DNA of 64,000 bases from Litoreibacter janthinus (GTDB lineage Bacteria; Pseudomonadota; Alphaproteobacteria; Rhodobacterales; Rhodobacteraceae). The notes under the pieces were generated by a model. The model saw only the letters and a list, made by a program, of their open reading frames with translations, made no database searches and was not told the DNA's origin. Below are positions 16,232 through 24,868 of the stretch, piece by piece. Position 1 is the stretch's first letter, and every line of letters starts with the position of its first letter. The stretch covers positions 1,867,751 to 1,931,750 of the forward strand of contig NZ_FOYO01000001.1 of assembly GCF_900111945.1 (NCBI RefSeq). Reading direction: 5' to 3'. Position numbers and translations under genes: made by a program.

Positions 16232-17785
16232 ATGGTCGATCTTTCAATAATTCTGGCAGGTTTTGGGGATGTATTCACACCCTTCAATCTATTGTTCGTG
16301 GTGTTCGGTGTTGTGCTTGGACAGTTTGTCGGAGCCGTACCAGGGATCGGACCTGTGATGGCGATGGCGATTGCCATTCCTTTCACCTTCGGGCTTGATC
16401 CTTTGCCCGCCATCGCTTTTCTGGTTGGCGTCAACAAAGGCGGGCTTGTCGGGGGGGCGGTGCCTGCGATTTTGATGAATACGCCTGGTACGCCTGACGC
16501 CGCAGCAACTGCCATGGATGGCTATCCGTTGGCGCAGCAGGGCAAACCCCTGAAGGCCACAAAGATGGCGCTGTTTTCGTCGATTACGGGCGACACGTTC
16601 AGCGATATTGTTCTGATTACAGTTGCCGCACCGCTGGCCATTTTGGCGCTCAAGATGGGGCCGGTAGAGATCGTGGCGCTGATGATTTTTGCATTCTCGA
16701 TCATCTCCGGATTGATGGGCGAGTCTTTGATCAAAGGGGTCATTGCCGCCGCATTGGGCTTGATGATTTCCTTCATTGGAACCGACCCAGAACATTTCAC
16801 CCCGCGCCTAATCTTTGGCTTTTGGGATCTGTTTGACGGGTTGGCTCTGCCGTCTGTTGCGATCGGAATGCTTGCGATTTCGGAAATTCTGCGGCGGATG
16901 GCTGAAGGGCGCAGGATCGAGGGACAAGGTATTTTGGTCCCAGATACGGGCAAGCTTGAAGATCGCCGCGTCTCTTGGGCCGAGTATTGGGCCTGTCGCT
17001 ATACGATGTTGCGCGGGGCCACGATTGGCACCATTCTCGGCGCTTTGCCGGGCATTGGATCAACCGCTGCCGCTTTCATGTCCTATGCGATGACTAAGGC
17101 CGCGTCAAAAGAGCCGGCAAGTTTCGGCAAGGGCAATCTGCATGGCATTGCAGCAACCGAGTCCGCCAATTCCGCTGTGGTTGGTGCTAACATGATTCCG
17201 TTGTTAACCCTTGGTATTCCAGGGAGCGTCACTGCCGCGCTGATCATCAGCGCATTCATGATCCACGGGATGCAGCCCGGCCCGCTCCTTTTCCAGAACC
17301 AAGGTCGGTTGGTCTATGGTCTGTTCGGTGCGATGATCATGGCGAACTTCATAAACCTTTGGGTTGGGCAGGCGGGACTGCGGCTTTGGGTTAAAGTCGT
17401 TTCCGCACCTGAAGCTGTGATCTTTTCCTCTGCACTGCTGCTGTGTTTTGTCGGGGTGTCGATGGCGACAAACGGGCTTTTTGGTGTAACCGTCATGCTG
17501 ATTTTCGCCGTATTCGGCTTGCTGATGCACAGCTTTGGCTACTCGATGGTCATCTTCATCATCGCCTTCTTCCTCGGGCCACAATTTGAAAAATCGCTAT
17601 CGCAAGCGATCGCTTTGCTGAACGGTAATTTGCTGAACATTTACACAAGCCCTGTCGCTGTTGCGCTTTTGGTCTTGTCGGTGGTGTCGGTCTTCTGGTT
17701 TCTTTCGAAGCGTACAAATGAGGTGGCGGGCACGACCAATCTGGGCGTGCCTGATGGCGAAACCCTGGATCAAAAAAACCCGTAA
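16232..17785 (+). CDS. tctA: Tripartite tricarboxylate transporter large permease (TctA)
   Basis: This 517-residue protein has about 12 membrane segments and the two TctA glycine-rich blocks (GAVPGIGPVMAMA near 33; LGALPGIGSTAAAF near 270). It forms the transport channel with TctB. Its stop codon overlaps the start of the sulfatase gene by one base (TAATG), so the two are translationally coupled. Confidence 0.93.
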   Translation: MVDLSIILAGFGDVFTPFNLLFVVFGVVLGQFVGAVPGIGPVMAMAIAIPFTFGLDPLPAIAFLVGVNKGGLVGGAVPAILMNTPGTPDAAATAMDGYPLAQQGKPLKATKMALFSSITGDTFSDIVLITVAAPLAILALKMGPVEIVALMIFAFSIISGLMGESLIKGVIAAALGLMISFIGTDPEHFTPRLIFGFWDLFDGLALPSVAIGMLAISEILRRMAEGRRIEGQGILVPDTGKLEDRRVSWAEYWACRYTMLRGATIGTILGALPGIGSTAAAFMSYAMTKAASKEPASFGKGNLHGIAATESANSAVVGANMIPLLTLGIPGSVTAALIISAFMIHGMQPGPLLFQNQGRLVYGLFGAMIMANFINLWVGQAGLRLWVKVVSAPEAVIFSSALLLCFVGVSMATNGLFGVTVMLIFAVFGLLMHSFGYSMVIFIIAFFLGPQFEKSLSQAIALLNGNLLNIYTSPVAVALLVLSVVSVFWFLSKRTNEVAGTTNLGVPDGETLDQKNP

Positions 17786-19449
17786 TGTCAGTCCCGAAAA
17801 ATATCCTTTTCATCATGTTCGACCAGCTACGATGGGATTATCTAAGCTGTTACGGTCATCCGCATTTGCAGACACCTAACATCGACAAACTGGCAGCCAA
17901 GGGCGTGCGGTTTGATCGTGCCTATATTCAGTCGCCGCTGTGTGGCCCGTCGCGCATGTCGACCTACACTGGGCGTTATGTGCACAGCCACGGTGCGTCA
18001 TGGAACAACGTCCCGCTAAAGGTCGGGGAGCGGACGATGGGCGACCATTTGCGAAAGTTGGGGATGGGCTGCTGGTTGGTCGGCAAAACCCATATGAAGG
18101 CCGATGCAGAAGGCATGGCTCAGCTTGGCCTTGAACCGGACAGCATTATTGGCGCACGAGTGTCCGAATGCGGCTTTGACGTGTTTGAACGCGATGACGG
18201 GATGCGGCCAGAGGGACCGGACGGGTTCTACGACGACGGCGGGGCTCTCAAGTACAACGACTACTTACGCAGCAAAGGATACGAGGGGGACAACCCGTGG
18301 CATGACCATGCAAATTCCGCAAATGACGGAACGGGCAATGTACTGTCGGGCTGGTTCATGGAGAACAGCGACAAACCTGCAAATATTGCTGAGCAAGACA
18401 GCGAGACCCCTTATCTGACGCGCCGGGGGATTGAATTTATCGAAAGGCAAGGAGATGCGCCGTGGTGTTGTCATCTGTCCTATATCAAGCCCCATTGGCC
18501 CTATATTGTACCTGCGCCTTATCACGGCATGTTCGGGCCAGAGCATTTCCTGCCCGTTGTCCGCGCCACCGCAGAACGCGAAACAACCCATCCGGTGTTT
18601 GGCGGGATGATGAAGGCACCCGTCGGGCAGGCCTTTTCCCAAGACCACGTGCGCGACAAGGTTCTCGGGGCCTATATGGGCCTGATCAAACAATGCGATG
18701 ACCAGATGGGGGTTCTGTTCGACTGGCTCGAGGAAACGGGCCGGATGAAAGACACAATGATTGTCGTCACGTCTGATCACGGTGATTATCTGGGAGATCA
18801 CTGGCTTGGCGAAAAGACGTTTTGTCATGACACATCAGTCCGAGTGCCGATGATTGTTTATGATCCGTCGGCTGAAGCGGACGCTCTACGCGGCACCGCG
18901 TCCGATGCATTGGTCCAGTTGATCGATCTTGCACCTACCTTTGTTGAGGTGGCGGGGGGCAAAATGGCGAACCTTGATCATGTGCTTGAAGGGAAATCCC
19001 TTTTGCCGCTGTTGCGCGGGCAAGGTCAAACGCGTGAATATGCCTTTTGTGAATACGATTATTCGATGACGCCCCTGGCAAAGCGGCTTGACTTAGACAC
19101 AGCTGAAGCACGGTTGTTCATGGTCACCGACGATCGTTACAAGCTGATCGAATTTGGCGGAGGCATCCGCTCCATACTATTTGATCTCAAAGAAGACCCC
19201 GATGAACTGGTTGATCTGGGCGAAAGCGCTGAGCATCAGCACGTGAGGACGCGACTATCATCAGTGCTAGACACATGGGCGCGCCGCCCGTCCCAGCGCA
19301 CAACGATCACCAATGACGCCCTGATCCAGAACCGATCTCAACGCAGCACCAAAGGGGTGATACTGGGAGCCTACGGTGAAGGTGACGCGGACGCCGACCT
19401 CACCGAGAAATACCGCAATCGCAAAGCTCCGCCTATCGGGGGCAGTTAG
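17785..19449 (+). CDS. Type I sulfatase / phosphonate monoester hydrolase family enzyme
   Basis: This 554-residue alkaline-phosphatase-superfamily hydrolase has metal ligand Asp13 (MFDQLRWD) and the CxPSR formylglycine motif at Cys53 (LCGPSR), plus the later metal site TSDHGDYLGDH. The segment SYIKPHWPYIVPAPYHGMFGP and the C-terminal layout resemble rhizobial phosphonate monoester hydrolase/arylsulfatases more than secreted sulfatases. There is no signal peptide, so it is cytoplasmic. Coupling to tctA suggests it cleaves a sulfate, phosphate-diester or phosphonate ester brought in by the transporter; the FAD dehydrogenase upstream could oxidise the resulting alcohol. Its stop overlaps the opposite-strand gene by 4 nt. 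Confidence 0.85.
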   Translation: MSVPKNILFIMFDQLRWDYLSCYGHPHLQTPNIDKLAAKGVRFDRAYIQSPLCGPSRMSTYTGRYVHSHGASWNNVPLKVGERTMGDHLRKLGMGCWLVGKTHMKADAEGMAQLGLEPDSIIGARVSECGFDVFERDDGMRPEGPDGFYDDGGALKYNDYLRSKGYEGDNPWHDHANSANDGTGNVLSGWFMENSDKPANIAEQDSETPYLTRRGIEFIERQGDAPWCCHLSYIKPHWPYIVPAPYHGMFGPEHFLPVVRATAERETTHPVFGGMMKAPVGQAFSQDHVRDKVLGAYMGLIKQCDDQMGVLFDWLEETGRMKDTMIVVTSDHGDYLGDHWLGEKTFCHDTSVRVPMIVYDPSAEADALRGTASDALVQLIDLAPTFVEVAGGKMANLDHVLEGKSLLPLLRGQGQTREYAFCEYDYSMTPLAKRLDLDTAEARLFMVTDDRYKLIEFGGGIRSILFDLKEDPDELVDLGESAEHQHVRTRLSSVLDTWARRPSQRTTITNDALIQNRSQRSTKGVILGAYGEGDADADLTEKYRNRKAPPIGGS

Positions 19450-20387
19450 CCGCGCGGCTTGGCAAGTCCTGCGATGACCTTGGTACGTTTGACGTATTTT
19501 CCTCGTATGCTTTCGGCGGCAACGCGGCTGTCGTCCTTGGACGCAAGGCTGGCTGTTTCACCGACAAATCGTAGGCACACACGTGCGTGGGCATCGTAAG
19601 TTTCGGAAATCGCATCGCTAATTCTAGTCAGTTCTTCTTCGAAGTCGTCTGGAACGCGTTTGAGAACCCTAAGGCTGGTCACAAGCTCTTTGTGATCGGC
19701 GTAGAAAAGCCCCGAGAAATGCGGGTCATGGGCAATCATGTCGGGGCGGATGCGAGTTTCATAGGCTTCGGTTGAAAAGTCCGCAGTGAGGTGGAACGCA
19801 ACGGTCGACGCTTCCATAAGGTCGGCGAAGTCGGTGAGGATTGCTTGTGTTACGGGGGCATGTTCGCGGTCAAGCGCCTCTTCCAATACATGCAGCAAAT
19901 AGAGCATTCCGTGGATGATCAGGAAGAACAACTGGTGCTGTTGTTTCCAACGAAACAGGGGATCAGTGGGCGTTTTGGGCGGTGTATATTCAGGCATGTC
20001 GGTAGGAACCAGCGCCCAGTCGGCCAGACGGTGCAGACCCCGCGCGAGAGTTTCAAGCTGTGCGTCGCTCAGGTCCGCGCCGGTTTCAATGTCGGCGACG
20101 CAAACCGGTAGGGCCCGTGCCATGGCAGCACGCAGTATGGCAACGGGCGCTCCCGCCGCGCGTTGCACCAAAAAGTAGCTGTCGAACAAGCGCTGCGCGC
20201 TGTCGAGCGTGCTGTCCGAGGTGGAAACATCAAGCGCTTCGTCAACCTGTGCAGCGCGAGCGGCGAGACCGTGCATTGCGCTGCCGCGCTCCATCAACTT
20301 GGACATACGAAAGCGGGTCTTGGGCAGCGCGGTTTGGGCTGCAAACCAATCGTGGGGCAGGGGCAGTGTCAGGGTCTGAACGTTCAT
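19446..20387 (-). CDS. Helical protein, possibly tryptophan 2,3-dioxygenase/PrnB superfamily
   Basis: I do not firmly recognise this 313-residue protein. It is all-helical and soluble. The segment QHQLFFLIIHGMLYLLHVLE (near 170) has the spacing of the TDO helix with HQxxELWxKxxLHEL, and AFHLTADFSTEAYETRIRP further on resembles a PrnB region. That would make it a heme-binding dioxygenase-fold enzyme. The start at 20387 has GGAGG 8 nt upstream, better than 20426. It is the last gene of the eight-gene minus-strand operon, 23 nt after the SDR gene, and its TAA overlaps the sulfatase TAG on the other strand. Confidence 0.4.
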   Translation of the reverse strand: MNVQTLTLPLPHDWFAAQTALPKTRFRMSKLMERGSAMHGLAARAAQVDEALDVSTSDSTLDSAQRLFDSYFLVQRAAGAPVAILRAAMARALPVCVADIETGADLSDAQLETLARGLHRLADWALVPTDMPEYTPPKTPTDPLFRWKQQHQLFFLIIHGMLYLLHVLEEALDREHAPVTQAILTDFADLMEASTVAFHLTADFSTEAYETRIRPDMIAHDPHFSGLFYADHKELVTSLRVLKRVPDDFEEELTRISDAISETYDAHARVCLRFVGETASLASKDDSRVAAESIRGKYVKRTKVIAGLAKPRG

Positions 20388-20410
20388 TGCTTGATCCTCC
20401 TCGGGCGGCG

Positions 20411-21187
20411 TCAAAAACGGCCGCAATCCACTTTCATTTTGTCGCCTGTTATGGCGGAGCTTAGGTCACAGGCATAGTATAGCGCCGCACGCCCGACTTC
20501 TTCAGGGCCAACCCAGCGTTGCAGGGCGGCGACATCCGTATAGTTTTCGCGCTCGATCTCTGCCACTGAACGGCCCTCTGCCTCGGCGCGGCGGGCCAAA
20601 ATACGGTCCATGTTTTCGCCGGAAACTGCACCGGGCATCAGAGCATTCACGCGCACGCCAACGGGGCCAAGTTCGCGGGCCATGGTTTCTGTAATCCCGA
20701 TCAGCGCAAATTTCGAAGCGACATAGGCGGACCGCATCGGGTAGCCCTGAATGCCCATAAGTGAGGACATATTGATGATAGATCCTGACCCTTGGGCAGA
20801 CATAATCTTGGCCGCTTCTTGTAGGCAATACATCGCCCCGACGAGGTTGATGTTCATGCAGGTAACCCAGTCAGCCATATCGACCTCGGCCACCGGCGCA
20901 ATCGGGCCGGGTCCGCCTGCGTTGTTCAGCAACACGTCGACGCTACCTGTGATCTCTTTGGCTTTGGCGAATAGCTTTCGCACATCCGCCTGATCGGACA
21001 CATCGCAGGCAATAGCGTGGCCACCAACGGCTTTGGCGACTTCTTCAAGCGGCTCCAATCGGCGTCCGGCGACGACAACCGTGGCGCCTGCCTGGGCAAA
21101 AACATGCGCCGTCGCCTCTCCGATGCCGCTGCCGCCGCCAGTGATTACGGCTAGTTTTCCGTCCAATCTGCTTGGATCTTGCGTCAT
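20411..21187 (-). CDS. Short-chain dehydrogenase/reductase (SDR)
   Basis: This is a classical SDR of 258 residues: NAD(P)-binding TGGGSGIG (16-23), NNAG (near 91), catalytic Ser in NMSS and the YxxxK pair in SAYVASK (near 158-162). It ends in the SDR tail TGDKMKVDCGRF. The start overlaps the stop of the DAO-family gene by ATGA. It oxidises or reduces a hydroxyl/ketone intermediate of the pathway encoded by this operon; the substrate is unknown. Confidence 0.9.
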   Translation of the reverse strand: MTQDPSRLDGKLAVITGGGSGIGEATAHVFAQAGATVVVAGRRLEPLEEVAKAVGGHAIACDVSDQADVRKLFAKAKEITGSVDVLLNNAGGPGPIAPVAEVDMADWVTCMNINLVGAMYCLQEAAKIMSAQGSGSIINMSSLMGIQGYPMRSAYVASKFALIGITETMARELGPVGVRVNALMPGAVSGENMDRILARRAEAEGRSVAEIERENYTDVAALQRWVGPEEVGRAALYYACDLSSAITGDKMKVDCGRF

Positions 21188-22287
21188 ATCGTGTCCTTTT
21201 CAAAATCGCGCCCCGGATCGAACAGAGGCATTTCGGGCTCTCGGCCCAGTATGTGATCGCCCATCAACTGGCTGATATACGGGCCGATGGTGTAACCGCC
21301 GCGCACGCAGCCCAGAACGAAGGCATCCGGTATGCCTGGGAGTGCGCCGGCCAGTGGATAGAAGTCTGGCACATTGGCCTCGAACCCTGTCCAGCTGCGA
21401 GTAACGCGGGCAGCAGAAAGGGCGGGGACAGCGTATTGCGCCAAGGCAAGATTGGGGCGAACGGTGTCGGCGTCGACCGTGCCGCGCCCGTCTTGCGGTG
21501 TGCCGCGCCCCTGCCAGCCGCCCCCGATCAGGACCGTCCCGTTTGCCTTCTGCTTCATGGTCAGAAGTCCGGTCGCATGTCCGACCACACCGCTCATCAA
21601 GGGGGGCATGCGTTCGGTGACAGAGACTGTGTTCACTCGTGCGTTCACGGGCAGTTCCACATCAAAAAGGGCGGCAAGGGGTTTCAACCACGCACCAGCG
21701 GCCAACAAAATGCGCGTCGCGCGGACGGTGCCGTGTGGGGTGGTCAGTTTGAAACCTGCGTCACGGTCAATCGCTGTGACCACGCAGCCCTCGCGGTAAG
21801 GAAGCCCTGCATCGCGCAGACGTCCGCGATAATACTGACCGGTGAGGGATGAGTTTGCGTAGCCGTCTTCGGGACAAAAACTTGCCGCGACAACTTTCTC
21901 GGTCAAGTTTGGTTCCGCTGCGCGCAGACGATTGTTGGACACAAATTCGATCGGCGCACCGGCCTGCGCCTTGAGCGTCTGACGTTCGTACAGCATTTCG
22001 GCTTCGCGGACATTGAAGGCCAGAGTGTAGCCGCCGGTCTTTTGAAATCCCACGGCATCGCCCATCTGTTCCCACAGGTGATGGCCTTTCAACGCATAGG
22101 GCATCAGTTTCACGCGTTTGATTTGCAGGCTGAGGGTGCCAGCGTTGACGCCGGATGCGCCCTGACCAAGGTCGCCCTTATCCAGAACAATTGCCGACAT
22201 TCCCCCTTCGGCAACACGCAGTGCCGTTGCACAGCCCATGATCCCGCCGCCGATGATTGCGATGTCATATTTGGTGTCGAGGGTCAT
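21184..22287 (-). CDS. FAD-dependent amine/amino acid dehydrogenase, DAO family (HcnC/LhpB-like beta subunit)
   Basis: This 367-residue D-amino acid oxidase-family flavoprotein has FAD-binding IIGGGIMGCATAL near the N-terminus and RSWTGFEANVPDFYPLAG near the C-terminus, as in sarcosine oxidase beta, HcnC and D-hydroxyproline dehydrogenase beta. Together with the next two upstream genes it makes a three-subunit enzyme (two flavoproteins and a [2Fe-2S] protein) that oxidises the alpha-carbon of an amino acid or imino acid. All three genes overlap by 1 to 4 nt. Glycine (cyanogenesis) is unlikely given the catabolic neighbours; a cyclic imino acid is more likely. Confidence 0.85.
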   Translation of the reverse strand: MTLDTKYDIAIIGGGIMGCATALRVAEGGMSAIVLDKGDLGQGASGVNAGTLSLQIKRVKLMPYALKGHHLWEQMGDAVGFQKTGGYTLAFNVREAEMLYERQTLKAQAGAPIEFVSNNRLRAAEPNLTEKVVAASFCPEDGYANSSLTGQYYRGRLRDAGLPYREGCVVTAIDRDAGFKLTTPHGTVRATRILLAAGAWLKPLAALFDVELPVNARVNTVSVTERMPPLMSGVVGHATGLLTMKQKANGTVLIGGGWQGRGTPQDGRGTVDADTVRPNLALAQYAVPALSAARVTRSWTGFEANVPDFYPLAGALPGIPDAFVLGCVRGGYTIGPYISQLMGDHILGREPEMPLFDPGRDFEKDTI

Positions 22288-23684
22288 AGTGGAGCCGGTT
22301 TCGGAATGGGCAGATCGTCATAGTCAAAGTTGCCTGCCGCTTGACCAAGTGGGATGGGTCGTAAGGGGGGGCGCGGTGTCGGGGGCGGGACGTCAAAGAT
22401 TGGTTTTCCGGTTTGCGCGGCGATCAGTGCGGCAATCGCCGTTTGGCAATATTTGCCGCCACAGGGGCCCATGCCCGCACGCTTACCGGATTTGACGGCG
22501 TTGGTGCTTGTGGCGCCGGTTGTTACTTCGGCGCTGATGTCCCCGCGACTTAGGCTTTCGCATCGGCACACGATGGTGTCTTGCGTGGTCAGGGCCTGCG
22601 CGTCGGCACGTGGAATGCTAAGCGCGGTCATCGCGCGACCAAACCGTTCGGCCCGCTGCCAGGGGCGCACAGACGGTGAGGGCGCGGAGAAGCCCAAGTC
22701 ACGGGCGACACGAGCACCCGCCAACGTCCCCTGTAAGGCGGCAGCCGCAGCGCCGCGAATCCCGCAGCCGTCGCCGCATAGATAGAGACCGTCCACCTTG
22801 GTCGCCCCGTCCGGGTCTGCAACAGGAACCCAGCCGCCCAAGGACGGATCATAGCGGATTGCCGCGCCCAGCATTTGCGCGGCCTCGATCTGTGCGATCA
22901 AACCATTGCCAAGGCACAGGCTATCGGTAGCAAAATCCGGGCCCGCTACGCCACGTTTCAGATTGACCGTCTTGATGCCGACGACGTGGTCTTGGCCCGC
23001 AACCTCAGACACCGCATGGCCCCACATAATCGGGACACGTGCAAGCATTAGGTCCGCCATCCAGACCGCGCCGCGGGCCAGCAGCTTGGGTTGCCTCATC
23101 ATCGACGGCGCAGCGCGGACCCAATCGGTGCGGGTGTTTGGCGTGACGACAGACGCGACCTCACCGCCCAAACGGCGAATTTCGCTGGCGACAAAGAATA
23201 CCAAGGGGCCAGTCCCGCTAACAACGGTGCGCTTGCCGGGCAGGGAAAGCGTCTGCTTGAACAGCGACGTCGCCCCAGCCAAACCAATCACACCGGGTGT
23301 CGTCCAGCCGGGGATAGGTTGTACATATTCGCGCGCCCCCGTCGCAAGGACCAACGAACGGCAAATCAGTTGCTCAGTCGCGCCCTTGCGCAGGATTTGC
23401 AGAGACCAATGATCCCCATCACGACGAATGTCCCACACGCGGGTGTCGGCCAGATGGGTTGCTGGGCTTTCGGAAAGGGCGCTGCGCAAGGCATTTCCTG
23501 CGGTTGTTTCTGGCGTAAGCGGGGCCGACAGAATACTTGCGGATTTGCCTCGCCAAACCTGCCCGCCGGGCGCGGGCTGTTCATCCAACAGCACGACCCG
23601 CGCACCGCTTTGGGCGGCGACTACGGCCGCGTTGCCTCCGGCCGGTCCGGCGCCAACAACAGCTATGTCGTAAAGATCTGACAT
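22284..23684 (-). CDS. FAD/NAD-dependent oxidoreductase with [2Fe-2S] C-terminus (HcnB/LhpE-like alpha subunit)
   Basis: This 466-residue pyridine-nucleotide-disulfide oxidoreductase fold has VVGAGPAGGNAA at residue 10 and DEQPAPGGQVWRG near 34, the latter typical of HcnB and opine/hydroxyproline dehydrogenase alpha subunits. A second nucleotide site (VVSGTGPLVFFVAS) follows. The C-terminal CRCES...GPCGGKYC provides the four Cys of a BFD-like [2Fe-2S] domain. It transfers electrons between the DAO-type subunit and the acceptor. Confidence 0.87.
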   Translation of the reverse strand: MSDLYDIAVVGAGPAGGNAAVVAAQSGARVVLLDEQPAPGGQVWRGKSASILSAPLTPETTAGNALRSALSESPATHLADTRVWDIRRDGDHWSLQILRKGATEQLICRSLVLATGAREYVQPIPGWTTPGVIGLAGATSLFKQTLSLPGKRTVVSGTGPLVFFVASEIRRLGGEVASVVTPNTRTDWVRAAPSMMRQPKLLARGAVWMADLMLARVPIMWGHAVSEVAGQDHVVGIKTVNLKRGVAGPDFATDSLCLGNGLIAQIEAAQMLGAAIRYDPSLGGWVPVADPDGATKVDGLYLCGDGCGIRGAAAAALQGTLAGARVARDLGFSAPSPSVRPWQRAERFGRAMTALSIPRADAQALTTQDTIVCRCESLSRGDISAEVTTGATSTNAVKSGKRAGMGPCGGKYCQTAIAALIAAQTGKPIFDVPPPTPRPPLRPIPLGQAAGNFDYDDLPIPKPAPL

Positions 23685-23968
23685 CAGGCCCTTTCAACCA
23701 CGAGGCCCGTCGACACGTCTGTGCGGCAGGCTTCGACAACTTGACCATCCACGATGACGGCGCATTCCTGACATAGCCCCATGCAACAGAACGCCCCACG
23801 CGGGGCACTGTCGTTGGGCGCCTCGCGAAAGTTCAAATGCCCCGCCCGCATCAGGGCAGACACAAGCGTCTCGCCCAGGTGGCCCTGAACCGGCTCGCTA
23901 TCAAAGGTGAAAGTCACCGTTTCAGACCGCTTTATCCAGGCCGCGTGATTGGGGACCAGTCGGATCAT
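23684..23968 (-). CDS. Small [2Fe-2S] ferredoxin-like subunit (HcnA/LhpF-like)
   Basis: This 94-residue protein has a plant-type [2Fe-2S] motif: Cys61, Cys66, Cys69 and Cys81 in PRGAFCCMGLCQEC and EACRT, with an extra Cys62. It is the gamma subunit of the three-part dehydrogenase. Start and stop overlap the flanking genes (ATGA upstream, TGATG downstream), which fits fixed stoichiometry. Confidence 0.88.
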   Translation of the reverse strand: MIRLVPNHAAWIKRSETVTFTFDSEPVQGHLGETLVSALMRAGHLNFREAPNDSAPRGAFCCMGLCQECAVIVDGQVVEACRTDVSTGLVVERA

Positions 23969-24864
23969 TTGTAAGAGATGCCCAGTTCGTCAAAGGTGCG
24001 TTTGATCTTGTCGATGTCGGCCTCTGCCAATGGCATGACCGGATCGCGCGGCACGCCAGCGGGCTGGCCGATCAGGTTCAGCGCCGCCTTGAAGGAGGCC
24101 GGCCATGTGCCGGTGCCCATCAACAGTTCATAAAGAACCGTCAGTTGGTGATGGGCATGACGGTATGTGTCATCCGGCGCACCGTTCCCGACAGCCGCCA
24201 TCTCTGACGGTAGCAGGTCGGTGAATTCCGGCCCCGTCGCGATAAAGCCTTTTGCGCCTAGGGCAAAGGCAGGCAGGATGTAGTGGCACGGGCCGGTCAT
24301 CACAGACAAGCGGTCGCCAAGGCGGTGCAGCAAATGCGTGTGATAGAAAAAGTCCCGCTGGCTTTCCTTGATGCCGATGACATCGTGGTTTTCCAACAGA
24401 CGCTCGGTCTGGTCGATGGTCAGGGAAAAGCCCATGCGACGGGGCGAATTATACAGAACCAGTGGCAGCTTGGTGGCTGCCGATACCTTGTCAAAGCGCG
24501 CCATCAGTTCAGCTTCGGAAGCTTTCAGAACATAGGTCTGTGGCATCGATAACAGGACGTCAGCACCGTTTTCTTCGGCGGCGCGGACATAGGCCAGAGA
24601 CGCATCGATGGTGGGGGCGGAAATGCCCATCATCACCGGCACGCGTCCTTTGGCAGTGTCCTTGGCAAGGCGGACAAGGCGGCCGCGTTCCTCGGCGCTC
24701 AGCGCCCAACTTTCGCCGTTGTCGCCAGCGATGCAGATACAGGTTGCGCCGCGTGAGAGAAGGAATTCGAACAGATCGATAAAGGCATCCTCCATGATTT
24801 CGCCGCGTTCATTGAAGGGCGTCGCGATGGCGGGAACATAGCCGTGAAGGTCTTCTTTTTGCAT
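23965..24864 (-). CDS. Dihydrodipicolinate synthase/N-acetylneuraminate lyase family enzyme
   Basis: This 299-residue class I aldolase-fold protein has the Schiff-base Lys in GIKESQRD (near 164) and the Tyr of LYNSP (near 137). The start at 24864 (MQKEDLHGYVPAIATPF) is the family start; a longer open frame upstream overlaps the SMP-30 gene and has no support. In hydroxyproline catabolism a DapA-family deaminase acts directly after the three-subunit dehydrogenase, so it may act on an imino acid formed by the neighbouring enzyme. Alternatively it is an aldolase releasing pyruvate. Context favours the first. Confidence 0.88.
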   Translation of the reverse strand: MQKEDLHGYVPAIATPFNERGEIMEDAFIDLFEFLLSRGATCICIAGDNGESWALSAEERGRLVRLAKDTAKGRVPVMMGISAPTIDASLAYVRAAEENGADVLLSMPQTYVLKASEAELMARFDKVSAATKLPLVLYNSPRRMGFSLTIDQTERLLENHDVIGIKESQRDFFYHTHLLHRLGDRLSVMTGPCHYILPAFALGAKGFIATGPEFTDLLPSEMAAVGNGAPDDTYRHAHHQLTVLYELLMGTGTWPASFKAALNLIGQPAGVPRDPVMPLAEADIDKIKRTFDELGISYK

Positions 24865-24868
24865 TGTA

